NCBI RefSeq assembly: GCF_030657435.1
Contig: NZ_JAUTWS010000010.1
Location: 1-64,000 of the forward strand
Origin: Paracraurococcus lichenis
GTDB taxonomy: Bacteria > Pseudomonadota > Alphaproteobacteria > Acetobacterales > Acetobacteraceae
Reading direction: 5' to 3'
DNA: 64,000 nucleotides
Part shown: positions 7,286-18,001 of the stretch, one piece after another
Layout: each line of letters starts with the position of its first letter
How positions within the stretch are numbered: position 1 is the first letter of the stretch
Notes under the pieces: model-generated
The model's input: only the letters and a program-made list of their open reading frames with translations
Databases searched by the model: none
What the model was told of the DNA's origin: nothing
Translations under genes and position numbers: made by a program

Positions 7286-9481
7286 TCACCACCGGTAGCT
7301 CAGCGTCGCATAGGCGGCACGGCCGACGCCGTAGCTGCAGGAAGCGAGGGTGTAGCAGGCGGAGACGTATTTCTCGTCGCCGAGATTGCTGAGGTTCACC
7401 GCCAGCCGCCACTGCCGCCAATCCGCCCGCGCCAGCGCGTCCACCAGCGTCACGCTCGGCACGTTGAACTGCGGAGAGGTCGGCCCCGGGCTGCCATTGC
7501 CGGTGGTATTGCCGTAGTAGCGCAGGCCGCCGCCGAGGGTGATGCGCAGGTCCTCGGTCACCGGGATGGTGTAATCCGCCCAGAGCGCGCCGGTCTGGGA
7601 GGGGATGGCGGCCGGACGCATGCCGAGAGTGCTGGCGATGGTGGTCTTCGTCACCTCCGGGTCCTGCGCCGTCCAGGCCGCGAGGAGGTTGAGCCGCGCG
7701 GTGAGGGCGAGGCGCGCCTCCAGCTCCAGCCCCCGCACCCGCACCTCGCCGGTCTGGATGCTGTAGGTGGTGTTGGTCGGGTCCGGCGTCAGCACGTTCT
7801 GCTGGGTGAGCTGGAAGAGGGTGGCGGAGTAGAGGCTGGACTGGCCCGGCGGCTGGTACTTGATGCCGGCCTCGTACTGCTCGCCGGTGGTGGGGACGTA
7901 GGTGCCGCCGCCGCGCGCCGGGTTCATGGTGCCGAGATTCGGCAGGAAGGAGGTGGCGTAGGAGACATAGGGCGAGATGCCGGCATCGAAGGCGTAGAGC
8001 AGCGCCGCGCGGCCGGTGAAGTGGGTGTCCCGCTGGCTGGTATTGGCGGCGGTGCGGTTGTTGCGGGTCGCGGTGTCGGCGAAATCCTGCCGCCCGGTCA
8101 GGGTCAGGTACCAGCGGTCCCAGCGGATCTGGTCCTGCAGGTACAGCCCGACCTGTTGCTGCGTCTGGTCGGTGGAGGCGGTGAGCGGCAGGGTGCCCGG
8201 GGTATAGCCGTAGGCTGGGGCGAAGACGTCCAGCGATCCGGCCGCCGCCGCATGGGTCCGCGCATTCAGGCCCAGCACCCGGTAATCCAGCCCGCCCAGC
8301 AACCTGTGCTCCAACGGGCCGGTGGTGACGTGGCCTTCCGCCTGGTTGTCGATGGCGAAGCCGCGATAGGTCGGGTTCTGGTAGGATGCGACGCGGCCCA
8401 GGATGCGCTGCTGGCTCGCGGGGCTGAAGCCGTTCGCGTAGATGGAGGCATAGTCCATTTCGTGATAGGTGGCGCGGAAGTTGGAGCGCAGCGTCCAATC
8501 CTCCGTCAGCCGGTGCTCGATGCGGGCGCCGATGGCGTACTGGCTGCGATGGTAGCGGTCCCAGCCCGGCTCGCCGGTCGCGCGGCTGCGCGGGATGGTG
8601 CCGTTGCGGTTGGGCAGCACGGTGCCGGCCGCGGGCAGCCATTGGCCGGTGATGCCGTCGTCGTCGCGCATGTAGCTGGCCAGCAGGGTGATGCTGGTAT
8701 CGCCGGTCGGCCGCCAGGTCAGCGAGGGCGCGAGGTAGATGCGGTTGTCGCGGCCGCCATCCACATAGGCGTCCGAATCGCGGACCAGGCCGTTGAAGCG
8801 CCAGAGCAGGGACTGGTCCGTGCCGAGCGCGCCGCCGACATCGAACATGCCCTGGATGCGGCCGAAGCTGCCGCCCTGGATCGCCACCTCGTTGACCTGG
8901 CCGGGATAGGGCGCCTTGCTGATGGCGTTGATGATGCCGCCGAGATTGCCCTGGCCGTAGAGGCCTGAATTGGCCCCGCGCAGCAGCTCCACGCGCTCCA
9001 TGCCCCAGGGCTCGATACGGAAGCTGTGGGCGGTGACCGGCACCGGCACCCGCAGCCCGTCCAGGTAGATGTCCGGGGTGAAGCCGCGGACCGTGCCGTA
9101 TTCGCCGCGGAAGTCGGAGAGGATGCCCTGGCCGCCGGCGGTGTAGCGCAGCGCATCGCCGAGGTTGCGGGCGTTCTGCGCCTCCATCTGGTCCCGCGTG
9201 ACGACGGTGACGTTCTGCGGCGTCAGGATCAGCGGCGTATCGGTCTTGGTGCCGCTGGCGCTGCGTTCGGCGACATAGCCGCTCACGGGACCGAAGGCGG
9301 TCTCGCCGCGGCCCTCGACGCTGAGTTCCGGCAGCCGGATGGTCCCGGCGCCCTGGCCGGGCGGCACCTCCGGCGAGGCCTGCGCCAGGGCCGTGCCGGC
9401 GCCCCAGCCCGGCGCCGCGGCGAGCGCCGCGAGCAGCAGCGGCGACCACCGCGCATGATGGATGTCCCGGAAACGCCGCAT
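7286..9481 (-). CDS. TonB-dependent siderophore receptor
   Basis: A 731-residue outer-membrane receptor. After a signal peptide ending near GTALAQA there is a TonB-box-like IRLPELSVEG, then a plug domain (TPQNVTVVTRDQMEAQNARN; ELLRGANSGLYGQGNLGGII) and a long beta-barrel ending in the typical aromatic C-terminus (YATLSYRW). No N-terminal STN signalling extension is present, so it is not a FecA-type signal transducer. The start at 9481 gives a clean signal peptide; ATG 9505 is an in-frame alternative. It leads the DUF3649-PepSY-DUF3325 operon and has a Fur-box-like site about 64 bases upstream. The siderophore is not predictable. Confidence 0.9.
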   Translation of the reverse strand: MRRFRDIHHARWSPLLLAALAAAPGWGAGTALAQASPEVPPGQGAGTIRLPELSVEGRGETAFGPVSGYVAERSASGTKTDTPLILTPQNVTVVTRDQMEAQNARNLGDALRYTAGGQGILSDFRGEYGTVRGFTPDIYLDGLRVPVPVTAHSFRIEPWGMERVELLRGANSGLYGQGNLGGIINAISKAPYPGQVNEVAIQGGSFGRIQGMFDVGGALGTDQSLLWRFNGLVRDSDAYVDGGRDNRIYLAPSLTWRPTGDTSITLLASYMRDDDGITGQWLPAAGTVLPNRNGTIPRSRATGEPGWDRYHRSQYAIGARIEHRLTEDWTLRSNFRATYHEMDYASIYANGFSPASQQRILGRVASYQNPTYRGFAIDNQAEGHVTTGPLEHRLLGGLDYRVLGLNARTHAAAAGSLDVFAPAYGYTPGTLPLTASTDQTQQQVGLYLQDQIRWDRWYLTLTGRQDFADTATRNNRTAANTSQRDTHFTGRAALLYAFDAGISPYVSYATSFLPNLGTMNPARGGGTYVPTTGEQYEAGIKYQPPGQSSLYSATLFQLTQQNVLTPDPTNTTYSIQTGEVRVRGLELEARLALTARLNLLAAWTAQDPEVTKTTIASTLGMRPAAIPSQTGALWADYTIPVTEDLRITLGGGLRYYGNTTGNGSPGPTSPQFNVPSVTLVDALARADWRQWRLAVNLSNLGDEKYVSACYTLASCSYGVGRAAYATLSYRW

Positions 9482-9940
9482 CGACCCTGCCCCGCCTTGC
9501 CCCATCGTGACCGGGCCGCCATCCGGACCCGATACGAACCAATTGCAATTGATTCGCATTATCAGCAAGAGGGTATGTGCAGATGGCCGTGGTTGAATTT
9601 CGCCATCCAGGGTTGTGGGGCGGCACGGCGGTGGCCAGCCCTCCGCCGGCGCGGGGGGCGGCGCCTGCGCGAACCGCCGGCGGCATGGCCGCAGTGCCCT
9701 GCTTTCGGGAACGGAGGCCCGCCTCCGGACGGTCGCGCCCGCGGGCGATCCGGGCGGGCCGAGGCCGGGTCGCGGCATGCGGCGACGCCAAGCCTGCGGG
9801 GCATGGCGCGGCCCACGGGGCCCCGGATATCCCGAGGCCGACCGTGCCGCGTGAGGAGGCTCGAGGGCAATGAGTCTCAGGGCAGCGCCAGGCCGCCGGG
9901 CCTGTCCGTCCGCGGCCTCCGCGGACGACGGGGGCGAGGC
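9482..9940. other. intergenic region upstream of the siderophore receptor
   Basis: A 459-base stretch without a supported gene. Its receptor-proximal part carries an A+T-richer patch with the Fur-box-like site (9545-9563). The remainder up to the tRNA-Arg gene has overlapping open frames on both strands, but none shows family resemblance or a convincing ribosome-binding site. Confidence 0.6.
9545..9563 (-). promoter_or_regulatory. Fur-box-like operator
   Basis: Read on the minus strand, GATAATGCGAATCAATTGC matches the classical 19-base Fur consensus at 14 of 19 positions. It lies about 64 bases before the receptor start in an otherwise very G+C-rich region. This suggests iron repression of the receptor-DUF3649-PepSY-DUF3325 operon by Fur, or by Irr/RirA-type regulators as in other alphaproteobacteria. 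Confidence 0.6.
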
Positions 9941-10017
9941 TGGCGCGCCCGAGAGGATTTGAACCCCTAACCCCCAGATCCGAAGTCTGGTGCTCTATCC
10001 GGTTGAGCTACGGGCGC
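9941..10017 (-). tRNA. tRNA-Arg (anticodon TCG)
   Basis: A full cloverleaf on the minus strand: 5' GCGCCCG pairs with CGGGCGC, discriminator G, and CCA is encoded. The anticodon stem CCAGA/TCTGG encloses loop CTTCGGA, so the anticodon is TCG, reading CGA. The T-arm contains GGTTCAAATCC. It is the third gene of a tRNA-Arg cluster. Confidence 0.95.
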
Positions 10018-10065
10018 CGCGCCGGGAGGCTAGGCCGAAGGGCGGGGGAAGGAAACCGGTCCGGC

Positions 10066-10142
10066 TGGCGCGCCCGAAGAGATTCGAACTCCTGACCCCC
10101 AGATTCGTAGTCTGGTGCTCTATCCAGCTGAGCTACGGGCGC
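10066..10142 (-). tRNA. tRNA-Arg (anticodon ACG)
   Basis: A 77-base tRNA with encoded CCA. The anticodon stem CCAGA/TCTGG encloses loop CTACGAA, giving ACG, which after A34 deamination to inosine reads CGU, CGC and CGA. It is identical along its length to the neighbouring copy at 10171-10247. Confidence 0.95.
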
Positions 10143-10170
10143 CTGGACCAGGACCGAACAAGAAGCGAAA

Positions 10171-10247
10171 TGGCGCGCCCGAAGAGATTCGAACTCCTGA
10201 CCCCCAGATTCGTAGTCTGGTGCTCTATCCAGCTGAGCTACGGGCGC
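10171..10247 (-). tRNA. tRNA-Arg (anticodon ACG), second copy
   Basis: A 77-base tRNA with encoded CCA, identical to the copy at 10066-10142 and separated from it by 28 bases. It is a recent or gene-conversion-maintained duplicate serving the heavily used CGC/CGU Arg codons of this G+C-rich genome. Confidence 0.95.
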
Positions 10248-10326
10248 GCATTCCGCCTTGCGGCGAGGTGGGGCGAGATAGCGGAGGCGGCCCGGCGGCG
10301 CAACCCCCTTCCCTCGCCCCGATGGC

Positions 10327-10348
10327 CCGGCGCGTTGCGGCGCGCCGG
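10327..10348 (-). terminator. hairpin after leuB, possible terminator
   Basis: An 8-bp perfect stem CCGGCGCG/CGCGCCGG with a 6-base loop starts about 10 bases after the leuB stop on the minus strand. There is no T-run, so intrinsic termination would be weak. Confidence 0.4.
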
Positions 10349-10357
10349 CGACGCGGC

Positions 10358-11473
10358 TCAGGCCGCGAGCTTGTCGAGCTCCCGCACCACGGCCTCGCCC
10401 ATGACGGAGGTGCCGACGCGGGCCATGCCGGCCTGCATGATGTCGGCCGTGCGCAGGCCGCCGGCCAGCACCTTCTCGATCGCCGTCTCGAGCAGCCGCG
10501 CATCCTCCTCGAGCCCGAAGCTCCAGCGCAGCAGCATGGCGAAGGAGAGCATCTGGGCGCAGGGATTGGCGACGCCCTTGCCGGCGATGTCGGGGGCCGA
10601 GCCGTGGATCGGCTCGTAGAGCGCGTGCCGCTTGCCGGTGGTGGGGTCCACCGCGCCGAGCGTCGCCGAGGGCAGCATGCCGAGCGAGCCCGTCAGCGCC
10701 GCCGCGAGGTCCGAGAGCACGTCGCCGAAGAGGTTGTCGCCGAGGATGACGTCGAACTGCTTTGGCCGCGAGCAGAGCTGCATGGCGCAGTTGTCGGCAT
10801 ACATGTTCTCGAGCTGCACGTCCGGGTATTCGGCCTTCTGCACCTCGCCGACCACGGCGCGCCAGAGACGGCCGGACTGCATGACGTTCGCCTTCTCGAC
10901 GCTCGTCACCTTGTTGCGGCGCTTGCGCGCGAGGTCGAAGGCGACGCGGGCGACGCGGGCGATCTCGTCCTCGACATAGACCTGGGTGTCGAAGCCGCGG
11001 CGGCGGCCGTCCGGCAGCTTCTCCACGCCGCGCGGCTCGCCGAAATAGACGCCGCCCACCGTCTCCCGCACCACCATGATGTCGACGCCGCGGACGACAT
11101 CGGCCTTGAGGGAGGAGGCCTCGACCAGCGGGTCCAGCACGACGGCGGGACGGAGATTGGCGAAGAGGCCGAGATCCTTGCGCAGCCGGAGGATGCCGAG
11201 TTCCGGCCGCTGCTCGAAGGGCAGGCTGTCCCATTTCGGGCCGCCGACGCTGCCGAAGAGCACGGCATCCGCCGACTTCGCCTTCGCCACCGTCTCGTCC
11301 GGGCAGGGCGAGCCGAGGGCATCGATGGCGGCGCCGCCAACCAGGCCTTCGTCGATCTCGAAGGAGAGGCTGCGGCGATGCGCCATCCAGTCGATGACGC
11401 GGCGGACCTCGCCCATCACCTCCGGCCCGATGCCGTCACCGGGCAGGACGAGGAGCTTCTTGTTGGCAGGCAT
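10358..11473 (-). CDS. leuB: 3-isopropylmalate dehydrogenase
   Basis: A 371-residue cytosolic enzyme of leucine synthesis. It oxidises and decarboxylates 3-isopropylmalate with NAD to 2-oxoisocaproate, using Mg or Mn. Visible motifs are [19 protein letters not shown] at the N-terminus, the substrate-binding [13 protein letters not shown] region, and the cofactor and metal region with [14 protein letters not shown]. The C-terminal [14 protein letters not shown] loop is the NAD-binding signature. Length is normal. The ATG at 11473 is the family start; upstream in-frame codons lie in the gap to leuD. It follows leuC and leuD on the same strand, so all three leucine genes are probably co-transcribed. 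leuA is not in this window. Confidence 0.97.
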   Translation of the reverse strand: MPANKKLLVLPGDGIGPEVMGEVRRVIDWMAHRRSLSFEIDEGLVGGAAIDALGSPCPDETVAKAKSADAVLFGSVGGPKWDSLPFEQRPELGILRLRKDLGLFANLRPAVVLDPLVEASSLKADVVRGVDIMVVRETVGGVYFGEPRGVEKLPDGRRRGFDTQVYVEDEIARVARVAFDLARKRRNKVTSVEKANVMQSGRLWRAVVGEVQKAEYPDVQLENMYADNCAMQLCSRPKQFDVILGDNLFGDVLSDLAAALTGSLGMLPSATLGAVDPTTGKRHALYEPIHGSAPDIAGKGVANPCAQMLSFAMLLRWSFGLEEDARLLETAIEKVLAGGLRTADIMQAGMARVGTSVMGEAVVRELDKLAA

Positions 11474-11516
11474 GACGTATCCTCTCGCCGCCCGGCGCCG
11501 GGCGGGCTTGGTCAGA

Positions 11517-12133
11517 TCAGGCGGCGGCGCCGAGCCAGGGCTGCGATGCCTTCTGCTTCGCCTCGTAGCCGTCGATCGCCGGCGCGTGCTGCAAGGTCTG
11601 GCCAATATCGTCGAGGCCGTTCAGCAGCAGGTGGCGGCGCAGCGGGTCGATCCTGAACGGGATCTCCTCCCCGTTCGGCCGCACCACCACATCGCGCTCG
11701 AGATCGACGGTGATGCGGGCATTGCCGCCCATCCGCGCATCCTCGATCAGTTGCTCGCAGACCTCCCGCGGCAGCCGCACCGGCAGGACGCCGTTCTTGA
11801 AGCTGTTGTTGTGGAAGATGTCGGCGAAGTCGGGGGCGATGACGCAGCGGATCCCGAAGTCGAGCAGCGCCCAGGGCGCGTGCTCACGACTCGAACCACA
11901 GCCGAAATTCTCGAAAGCAATGAGGATCTCGGCCTTCCGATAGGGCTCCTGGTTCAGGACGAAGTCGGGATTCTCCGACCCGTCCTCCCGGTAGCGGAAG
12001 TTGGCGAAGAGGTTCTTGCCGAAGCCGGTGCGGCTGATGGATTTGAGGAACCGCGCCGGGATGATCTGGTCGGTGTCCACGTTGGCCTTCGGCATCGGCG
12101 CGGCGATGCCGGTCAGCTTGGTGAAGGCCTGCA

Positions 12134-12134
<1 letters not shown>
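11517..12134 (-). CDS. leuD: 3-isopropylmalate dehydratase small subunit
   Basis: The 205-residue small subunit of isopropylmalate isomerase, which with LeuC converts 2-isopropylmalate to 3-isopropylmalate. Family motifs are [12 protein letters not shown] (about 20-31) and [16 protein letters not shown] (about 76-91), which carries substrate contacts. Its ATG overlaps the LeuC stop by one base (TAATG), coupling synthesis of the two subunits. The length is as expected. Confidence 0.97.
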
Positions 12135-13564
<1,430 letters not shown>

Positions 13565-13588
13565 GCGATATCCCACCTTGGTTCGTGC

Positions 13589-13612
13589 GCCCCGCGCCGT
13601 ATTGCGCGGGGC
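13589..13612 (-). terminator. hairpin between rplS and leuC
   Basis: A perfect 8-bp stem GCCCCGCG/CGCGGGGC with an 8-base loop lies just after the rplS stop. It lacks a T-run. It may partly separate the ribosomal-protein operon from leuCDB. Confidence 0.4.
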
Positions 13613-13621
13613 GATGACGCG

Positions 13622-14032
13622 TTACGCCTGCGGCTGCTCGGCGGCCGGCTTGGCGGCCTCGGGCGCCTCGCGGTTCACCGTCCGCTCCTGGATGCGGGCG
13701 GACTTGCCGGTGCGGCCGCGGAGGTAATAGAGCTTCGCGCGGCGGACCTTGCCGCGGCGGACCACCGCGATCTCGGCGATGGAGGGGGAGTAGAGCGGGA
13801 AGACGCGCTCCACGCCCTCGCCATAGGAGAGCTTGCGGACGGTGAAGTTGCTGTTCAGCCCGCGGTTGGAGCGCGCGATCACCACGCCCTCATAGGCCTG
13901 GGTGCGGGTGCGCTCGCCCTCGACCACCTTCACCATCACGCGGACGGTGTCGCCGGGGCCGAATTCCGGCACGGCGCGGGCGGCGAGGAGGCGGGACTTC
14001 TGCTCCGCCTCGAACTGCTGCAGCAGGTTCAT
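13622..14032 (-). CDS. rplS: 50S ribosomal protein L19
   Basis: A 136-residue protein of the large ribosomal subunit, at the 30S-50S interface. The conserved core is clear: [78 protein letters not shown]. The last 20 residues ([15 protein letters not shown]) form an Ala/Pro/Glu tail beyond the usual length of about 115, common in alphaproteobacteria. It is the last gene of the rpsP-rimM-trmD-rplS set. Confidence 0.97.
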   Translation of the reverse strand: MNLLQQFEAEQKSRLLAARAVPEFGPGDTVRVMVKVVEGERTRTQAYEGVVIARSNRGLNSNFTVRKLSYGEGVERVFPLYSPSIAEIAVVRRGKVRRAKLYYLRGRTGKSARIQERTVNREAPEAAKPAAEQPQA

Positions 14033-14054
14033 GGTCTGGTCCTTTCCTTGATTT

Positions 14055-14888
14055 CTAGGCGGCGGCCGGGCGGCCGTCCATGGCCGGCGCCGCCGCGGCA
14101 TCCTGTGGGTTCGCCGTGACGCAGGGCGCCGAAGGCGCCCGGTCCCGGCCGGCGCATTGATTTTCCGTGACGCAGGGCGCCGAAGGCGCCCGGTCGCGGC
14201 CCGCATGCCGCGCCCAGAGGTCGGGGCGCCGCTCGCGCGTGATCCGCTCCGCCTCGGCCCGGCGCCACTTCGCCACCTCGGCATGGTGGCCGGAGAGCAG
14301 CACCGGCGGCACCGCGCGGCCCTGCCAGTCGGCCGGGCGCGTGTAATGCGGGTATTCCAGCAGCCCGTCGGCGTGGCTTTCCTCGACGCCGCTCTCGGCC
14401 GCGCCCATGACGCCCGGCAGCAGCCGGACACAGGCATCGAGCAGGACCAGCGCCGCCGGCTCCCCGCCCGAGAGGACGTAGTCGCCGATCGACACCTCGA
14501 GCAGGCCGCGCGCCTCGACGACGCGCTGGTCCACGCCCTCGTAGCGACCGCAGAGCAGGATCAGCCCCGGGCCGGCGACGAAATCGCGCACCATGGCCTG
14601 GTCCAGCACCCGCCCGCGCGGGGTCAGGTACAAGGCCGGGCGCTCCGGCCCGGCCGCGATGGCGGCGGCGAGCGCCGCATCCACCACGTCCGGCCGCATC
14701 ACCATCCCCGCGCCGCCGCCGAAGGGTGTGTCGTCCACGGTGCGGTGCCGGTCGGTGGCGAAGCCGCGGATGTCGAAGGCGTCGATCGCCCAGCGCCCCT
14801 TGCGCAGGCCCTTCCCGGCCAGGGACTGGCCAAGGGGGCCCGGGAACATCTCGGGGAAGAGGGTGACGACGGAGGCCTGCCAGGTCAT
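14055..14888 (-). CDS. trmD: tRNA (guanine37-N1)-methyltransferase
   Basis: A 277-residue SPOUT methyltransferase that makes m1G37 in tRNAs reading CNN codons, preventing +1 frameshifts. Motifs are [13 protein letters not shown] at the start, [25 protein letters not shown], and [20 protein letters not shown] forming the knot and SAM site. The family core ends near residue 230. The remaining residues are a low-complexity tail containing a 17-residue repeat ([13 protein letters not shown] twice), encoded by the palindromic repeat at 14114-14202. The start overlaps the rimM stop by four bases. Confidence 0.96.
   Translation of the reverse strand: MTWQASVVTLFPEMFPGPLGQSLAGKGLRKGRWAIDAFDIRGFATDRHRTVDDTPFGGGAGMVMRPDVVDAALAAAIAAGPERPALYLTPRGRVLDQAMVRDFVAGPGLILLCGRYEGVDQRVVEARGLLEVSIGDYVLSGGEPAALVLLDACVRLLPGVMGAAESGVEESHADGLLEYPHYTRPADWQGRAVPPVLLSGHHAEVAKWRRAEAERITRERRPDLWARHAGRDRAPSAPCVTENQCAGRDRAPSAPCVTANPQDAAAAPAMDGRPAAA
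14114..14202. repeat. 51-bp-period palindromic repeat inside the trmD 3' end
   Basis: Two near-identical blocks (14114-14151 and 14165-14202) share the hairpin GGGCGCC-GAA-GGCGCCC and are offset by 51 bases, a multiple of three, so the trmD frame stays open. This looks like a REP-type element tolerated in a coding tail. Confidence 0.75.
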
Positions 14889-15403
14889 GCCGCGTCCTCC
14901 TCCCCGGGCTGGGGCGGGACGGTGACCTCCTCCGGCAGGGAGACGACGAGGCGCCCGCCGGCGATGTCGACCACCGGCACCACGGCCCGGGTGAAGGGCA
15001 GCAGCCGCTCGGGCGGCCCCTCCAGCACCAGGAAGGCGCCGGCGCCGTGCTCCTCCACGTCCCGCACCAGGCCGAGGCCCTGCCCCGCCTCCGTCTCGGC
15101 GCGGAGGCCGATCAGGTCGGCGAGGTAGTATTCCTCCTCCTCGGGCGGCGGCAGGCGGTCGCGCTCCACGTAGAGCTTCGTGCCCGTCAGGCGCTGGGCG
15201 GCGTCGCGGTCGGCGACGCCCTCGACCCGGGCCAGGCCGTCCGCCAGCAGCGTCAGCGCGACGCGGCGGGTGCCGGACTCGTCGGTCAGCGGGCCATAGG
15301 AGGCGATGGCGGCAGGATCGGCGGTGAAGCTGCGCAGCTTCACCAGGCCGCGCACACCGTGCGGCCTGCCGATCTCACCGACCAGGATGCGCTTGCCCGC
15401 CAT
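14885..15403 (-). CDS. rimM: ribosome maturation factor RimM
   Basis: A 172-residue 16S rRNA-processing and 30S-assembly protein that binds S19. The N-terminal beta-barrel opens with [22 protein letters not shown], a strong RimM signature, and the C-terminal PRC-barrel carries [15 protein letters not shown] and RLVVSLPEE. It sits between rpsP and trmD as in most bacteria and overlaps trmD by four bases. Confidence 0.96.
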   Translation of the reverse strand: MAGKRILVGEIGRPHGVRGLVKLRSFTADPAAIASYGPLTDESGTRRVALTLLADGLARVEGVADRDAAQRLTGTKLYVERDRLPPPEEEEYYLADLIGLRAETEAGQGLGLVRDVEEHGAGAFLVLEGPPERLLPFTRAVVPVVDIAGGRLVVSLPEEVTVPPQPGEEDAA

Positions 15404-15432
15404 GACCTATGGCCCGTGGTGGAGGTGGTGCC

Positions 15433-15768
15433 TCAGCCCGCCGCGGCGGCCGCGGCGCGCTCCTGCGCCTTCTTCTTCGGCGCGGACTTCTTCGGCTGCT
15501 CGCGGAACTCCGGCATCGGCGCGAGGCCGGCCTTGCCGAGGAACTTCGCCACGCGGTCGGTGGCGACGGCGCCCTGGCCGAGCCAGTGGCTCACGCGCTC
15601 GTCCTCGAGCCGCAGGCGCTCGGCATGGTCGGAGGGCAGCATCGGGTTGTAGTGGCCGATCTTCTCGATGAAGCGGCCATCGCGCGGGCTGCGGCTGTCG
15701 GCCACCACGATGTGGTAGTAGGGGCGCTTCTTGGCGCCGGCGCGCGCGAGGCGGATCTTCAGGCCCAT
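15433..15768 (-). CDS. rpsP: 30S ribosomal protein S16
   Basis: A 111-residue small-subunit protein needed for 30S assembly. The S16 signature is present: [23 protein letters not shown], then [15 protein letters not shown] and [21 protein letters not shown]. The C-terminal [19 protein letters not shown] tail is a basic/Ala extension typical of alphaproteobacterial S16. It follows ffh with about 30 bases between and precedes rimM. Confidence 0.97.
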   Translation of the reverse strand: MGLKIRLARAGAKKRPYYHIVVADSRSPRDGRFIEKIGHYNPMLPSDHAERLRLEDERVSHWLGQGAVATDRVAKFLGKAGLAPMPEFREQPKKSAPKKKAQERAAAAAAG

Positions 15769-15797
15769 AAGTCGATCAACTCCGTCGGTACGAGGTA

Positions 15798-17195
15798 TCA
15801 GAAAGGCTTCCGGCCACCGGGCATCTGCATGCCCTTGGGCAGCAGCGCGCCGAGACCGCCGCGCATGAGCCCTTTCTGGCCGAGCTTGTTCATCCGCTTC
15901 ATCATCGCGGACATGTCGTCGAAATTCTTGAGCAGCCTGTTCACCTCCTGCACGGAGGTGCCGCTGCCCGCGGCGATGCGCTTCTTGCGGCTCGCCTTGA
16001 TGATGTCGGGGGCGCGGCGCTCCTTCGGCGTCATCGAGGAGATGATCGCCGCCTGGCGCTTGAGCATGGAGTTGTCGAGGTTCGCGTCCTCGATCTGCTG
16101 CTTCATCTTGCCGATGCCGGGCAGCATGCCGAGGATGCCCGAGAGCGAGCCCATCTTGCCGATCTGCTTCAACTGGCTCGCATAGTCCTCCAGGCTGAAC
16201 TGGCCCTTCTGCATCCGGGCCGCGAGCTTCTCGGCCTCGTCGCGGTCGATGGTCTCGGCCGCGCGCTCGACCAGCGAGACGATGTCGCCCATGCCGAGGA
16301 TGCGGCCGGCGATGCGGTCGGGGTGGAAATCCTCGAGCGCGTCGAGCTTCTCGCCGGCGCCGAGCAGCTTGATCGGGGCGCCGGTGACGGCGCGCATGGA
16401 CAGCGCCGCGCCGCCGCGGGCATCGCCGTCGATGCGGGTCATGACGATGCCCGTCACGCCGACCTTGTCCTGGAAGGCGCGGGCGGTGTTCACCGCGTCC
16501 TGGCCGGTCATGGCGTCGACGACCAGCAGCGTCTCGTGCGGCTTCGCGAAGGCCTTCACCTCCGCGACCTCGGCCATCAGGACGTCATCGATGGCAAGCC
16601 GGCCGGCCGTGTCGAGCACGACAACATCGAAAAGCTCGCGCCGCGCCAGATCCATGGCGCGCTCGGCGATCTGCAGCGGGGTCTGGCCGGCGACGATCGG
16701 CAGGCTGGTCACGCCCACCTGCTTCGCCAGCGTCTCGAGCTGGAGCTGCGCCGCGGGGCGGTGCACGTCGAGCGAGGCGAGCAGCACCTTCTTCTTGTCG
16801 CGCCCCTTCAGCCGGAGCGCGATCTTGCCGGAGGTGGTGGTCTTGCCCGAGCCCTGCAGGCCGACCATCAGCACCGGCACCGGCGCGGGGGCATTCAGGT
16901 CGAGGCCGCGGGCGCCAGTATCGGCCTCGCCGCCGCCGAGCGCTTCGACGAGCGCGTCGTGGACGATCTTGATGACCTGCTGCGCGGGGGAGACGCTCTT
17001 CAGCACCTCGGCGCCCACCGCGCGCTCGCGGACCTTCGTCGTGAGGTCCTTGACGACGGGCAGGGCGACGTCGGCTTCCAGCAGCGCGACGCGGACCTCG
17101 CGCAGCGCCTCCTGCACATCGGCTTCCGACAGCGCGCCGCGGCGGCGCAGGCGGTCGAAGACGCCGTTCAGCTTGCTGGACAGGGCCTCGAACAT
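15798..17195 (-). CDS. ffh: signal recognition particle protein (SRP54)
   Basis: A 465-residue GTPase that with 4.5S RNA targets inner-membrane proteins to the FtsY receptor. The N domain (1-90) is followed by the G domain with [26 protein letters not shown] and [14 protein letters not shown]. The Met-rich M domain (about 300-465) has [23 protein letters not shown] and [20 protein letters not shown]. The length is normal. It heads ffh-rpsP-rimM-trmD-rplS, a usual alphaproteobacterial order. Confidence 0.97.
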   Translation of the reverse strand: MFEALSSKLNGVFDRLRRRGALSEADVQEALREVRVALLEADVALPVVKDLTTKVRERAVGAEVLKSVSPAQQVIKIVHDALVEALGGGEADTGARGLDLNAPAPVPVLMVGLQGSGKTTTSGKIALRLKGRDKKKVLLASLDVHRPAAQLQLETLAKQVGVTSLPIVAGQTPLQIAERAMDLARRELFDVVVLDTAGRLAIDDVLMAEVAEVKAFAKPHETLLVVDAMTGQDAVNTARAFQDKVGVTGIVMTRIDGDARGGAALSMRAVTGAPIKLLGAGEKLDALEDFHPDRIAGRILGMGDIVSLVERAAETIDRDEAEKLAARMQKGQFSLEDYASQLKQIGKMGSLSGILGMLPGIGKMKQQIEDANLDNSMLKRQAAIISSMTPKERRAPDIIKASRKKRIAAGSGTSVQEVNRLLKNFDDMSAMMKRMNKLGQKGLMRGGLGALLPKGMQMPGGRKPF

Positions 17196-17380
17196 GCGGC
17201 CTGCCTCTGCTCCTCGTCTCGGCGGGGCTGGCGATGCCCCAAAAGGGAACGCGCCGCTGCGCGAGCCTTCGCGGAGCGGCGGAGCCCCCTGCCCGGCAGG
17301 GGACCTCGGTCGGGAAAATCCCGGAGGGTGGGGGTGCTACGCCCGGGCAGGCCCGGCGTCAAGCGAAACCGGGGGCGCGA

Positions 17381-17401
17381 GGCCGGGCCCGAAGCCCGGC
17401 C
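17381..17401 (-). terminator. UUCG-capped hairpin after infC
   Basis: On the minus strand, an 8-bp stem GGCCGGGC/GCCCGGCC closes on C-TTCG-G, a stable tetraloop, seven bases after the infC stop. There is no T-run; it may act as a terminator or as an mRNA 3' end protector. Confidence 0.45.
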
Positions 17402-17408
17402 GCCGACG

Positions 17409-17948
17409 CTACTTCGGCGCCAGCACCATGATCATCTGCCGGTTCTCGAGCCGGGGCATCTGCTCGACCTTGATGGTCTCGCCGAGGTCCACCCGGATCC
17501 GCTCCAGCACCTTGATGCCGAGATCCTGGTGCGCCATCTCGCGGCCGCGGAACCGCAGGGTCACCTTGACCTTGTCGCCCTCGCCGATGAAGGACTTCAT
17601 CTGGCGCATCTTGACGTCGTAGTCATGGTCGTCGATGTTCGGACGAACCTTGACTTCCTTGATCTCGACGACCTTCTGCTTCTTCCGGGCCTCGTTGGCC
17701 TTCTTCTGCTGCTCGTACTTGAACTTGCCGTAGTCGGTGATCTTGCACACCGGCGGCACGGCGTTCGGGCTGATCTCGAGCAGGTCCAGGCCGACCTCGT
17801 AGGCACGCAGCAGCGCGTCGCGGGCGGTCATCACCCCGATCATCTCGCCGTCCTGGTCGATCAGCCGCACCTGCGGAACGCGGATCTCCTCGTTCACCCG
17901 CGGGCCGTCGCGCGTCGGCGGCTGATTGGAAATGGGTCCTCTTGCTAT
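17409..17948 (-). CDS. infC: translation initiation factor IF-3
   Basis: IF-3 binds the 30S subunit, checks start codons and prevents premature subunit joining. The N-domain ([36 protein letters not shown]) and C-domain ([42 protein letters not shown]) are complete. The conserved GPRVNEEI block lies upstream of any usable ATG. The only canonical start, GTG 17897, falls inside that block without a ribosome-binding site. ATA 17948 follows AGGAG by six bases and gives 179 residues; ATT 17933 follows AAGAGG by four. A non-canonical start is therefore likely, as in the autoregulated E. coli infC (AUU). It lies just after thrS. Confidence 0.93.
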   Translation of the reverse strand: MARGPISNQPPTRDGPRVNEEIRVPQVRLIDQDGEMIGVMTARDALLRAYEVGLDLLEISPNAVPPVCKITDYGKFKYEQQKKANEARKKQKVVEIKEVKVRPNIDDHDYDVKMRQMKSFIGEGDKVKVTLRFRGREMAHQDLGIKVLERIRVDLGETIKVEQMPRLENRQMIMVLAPK

Positions 17949-18001
17949 GGTCCTCTCCTGTCGCTGTGGAAACGGCTAGGCCGACTGTTATGGGGCTTGA
18001 C

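Noticed and set aside
6984..9791. A 935-codon open frame on the minus strand covering the receptor
   Set aside because: Only its last 98 codons (DUF3649) are real. The rest is out of frame with the clearly assigned TonB receptor and is Arg/His/Pro-rich.
9941..10247. tRNA cluster as the edge of a genomic island
   Set aside because: No integrase, direct repeat of a tRNA end, or foreign-looking genes are visible on either side; neighbours are iron-uptake and leucine genes.
13565..13576. GTG start for leuC at 13576
   Set aside because: ATG 13564 has a better-placed ribosome-binding site and matches the family start; the GTG adds only four residues.
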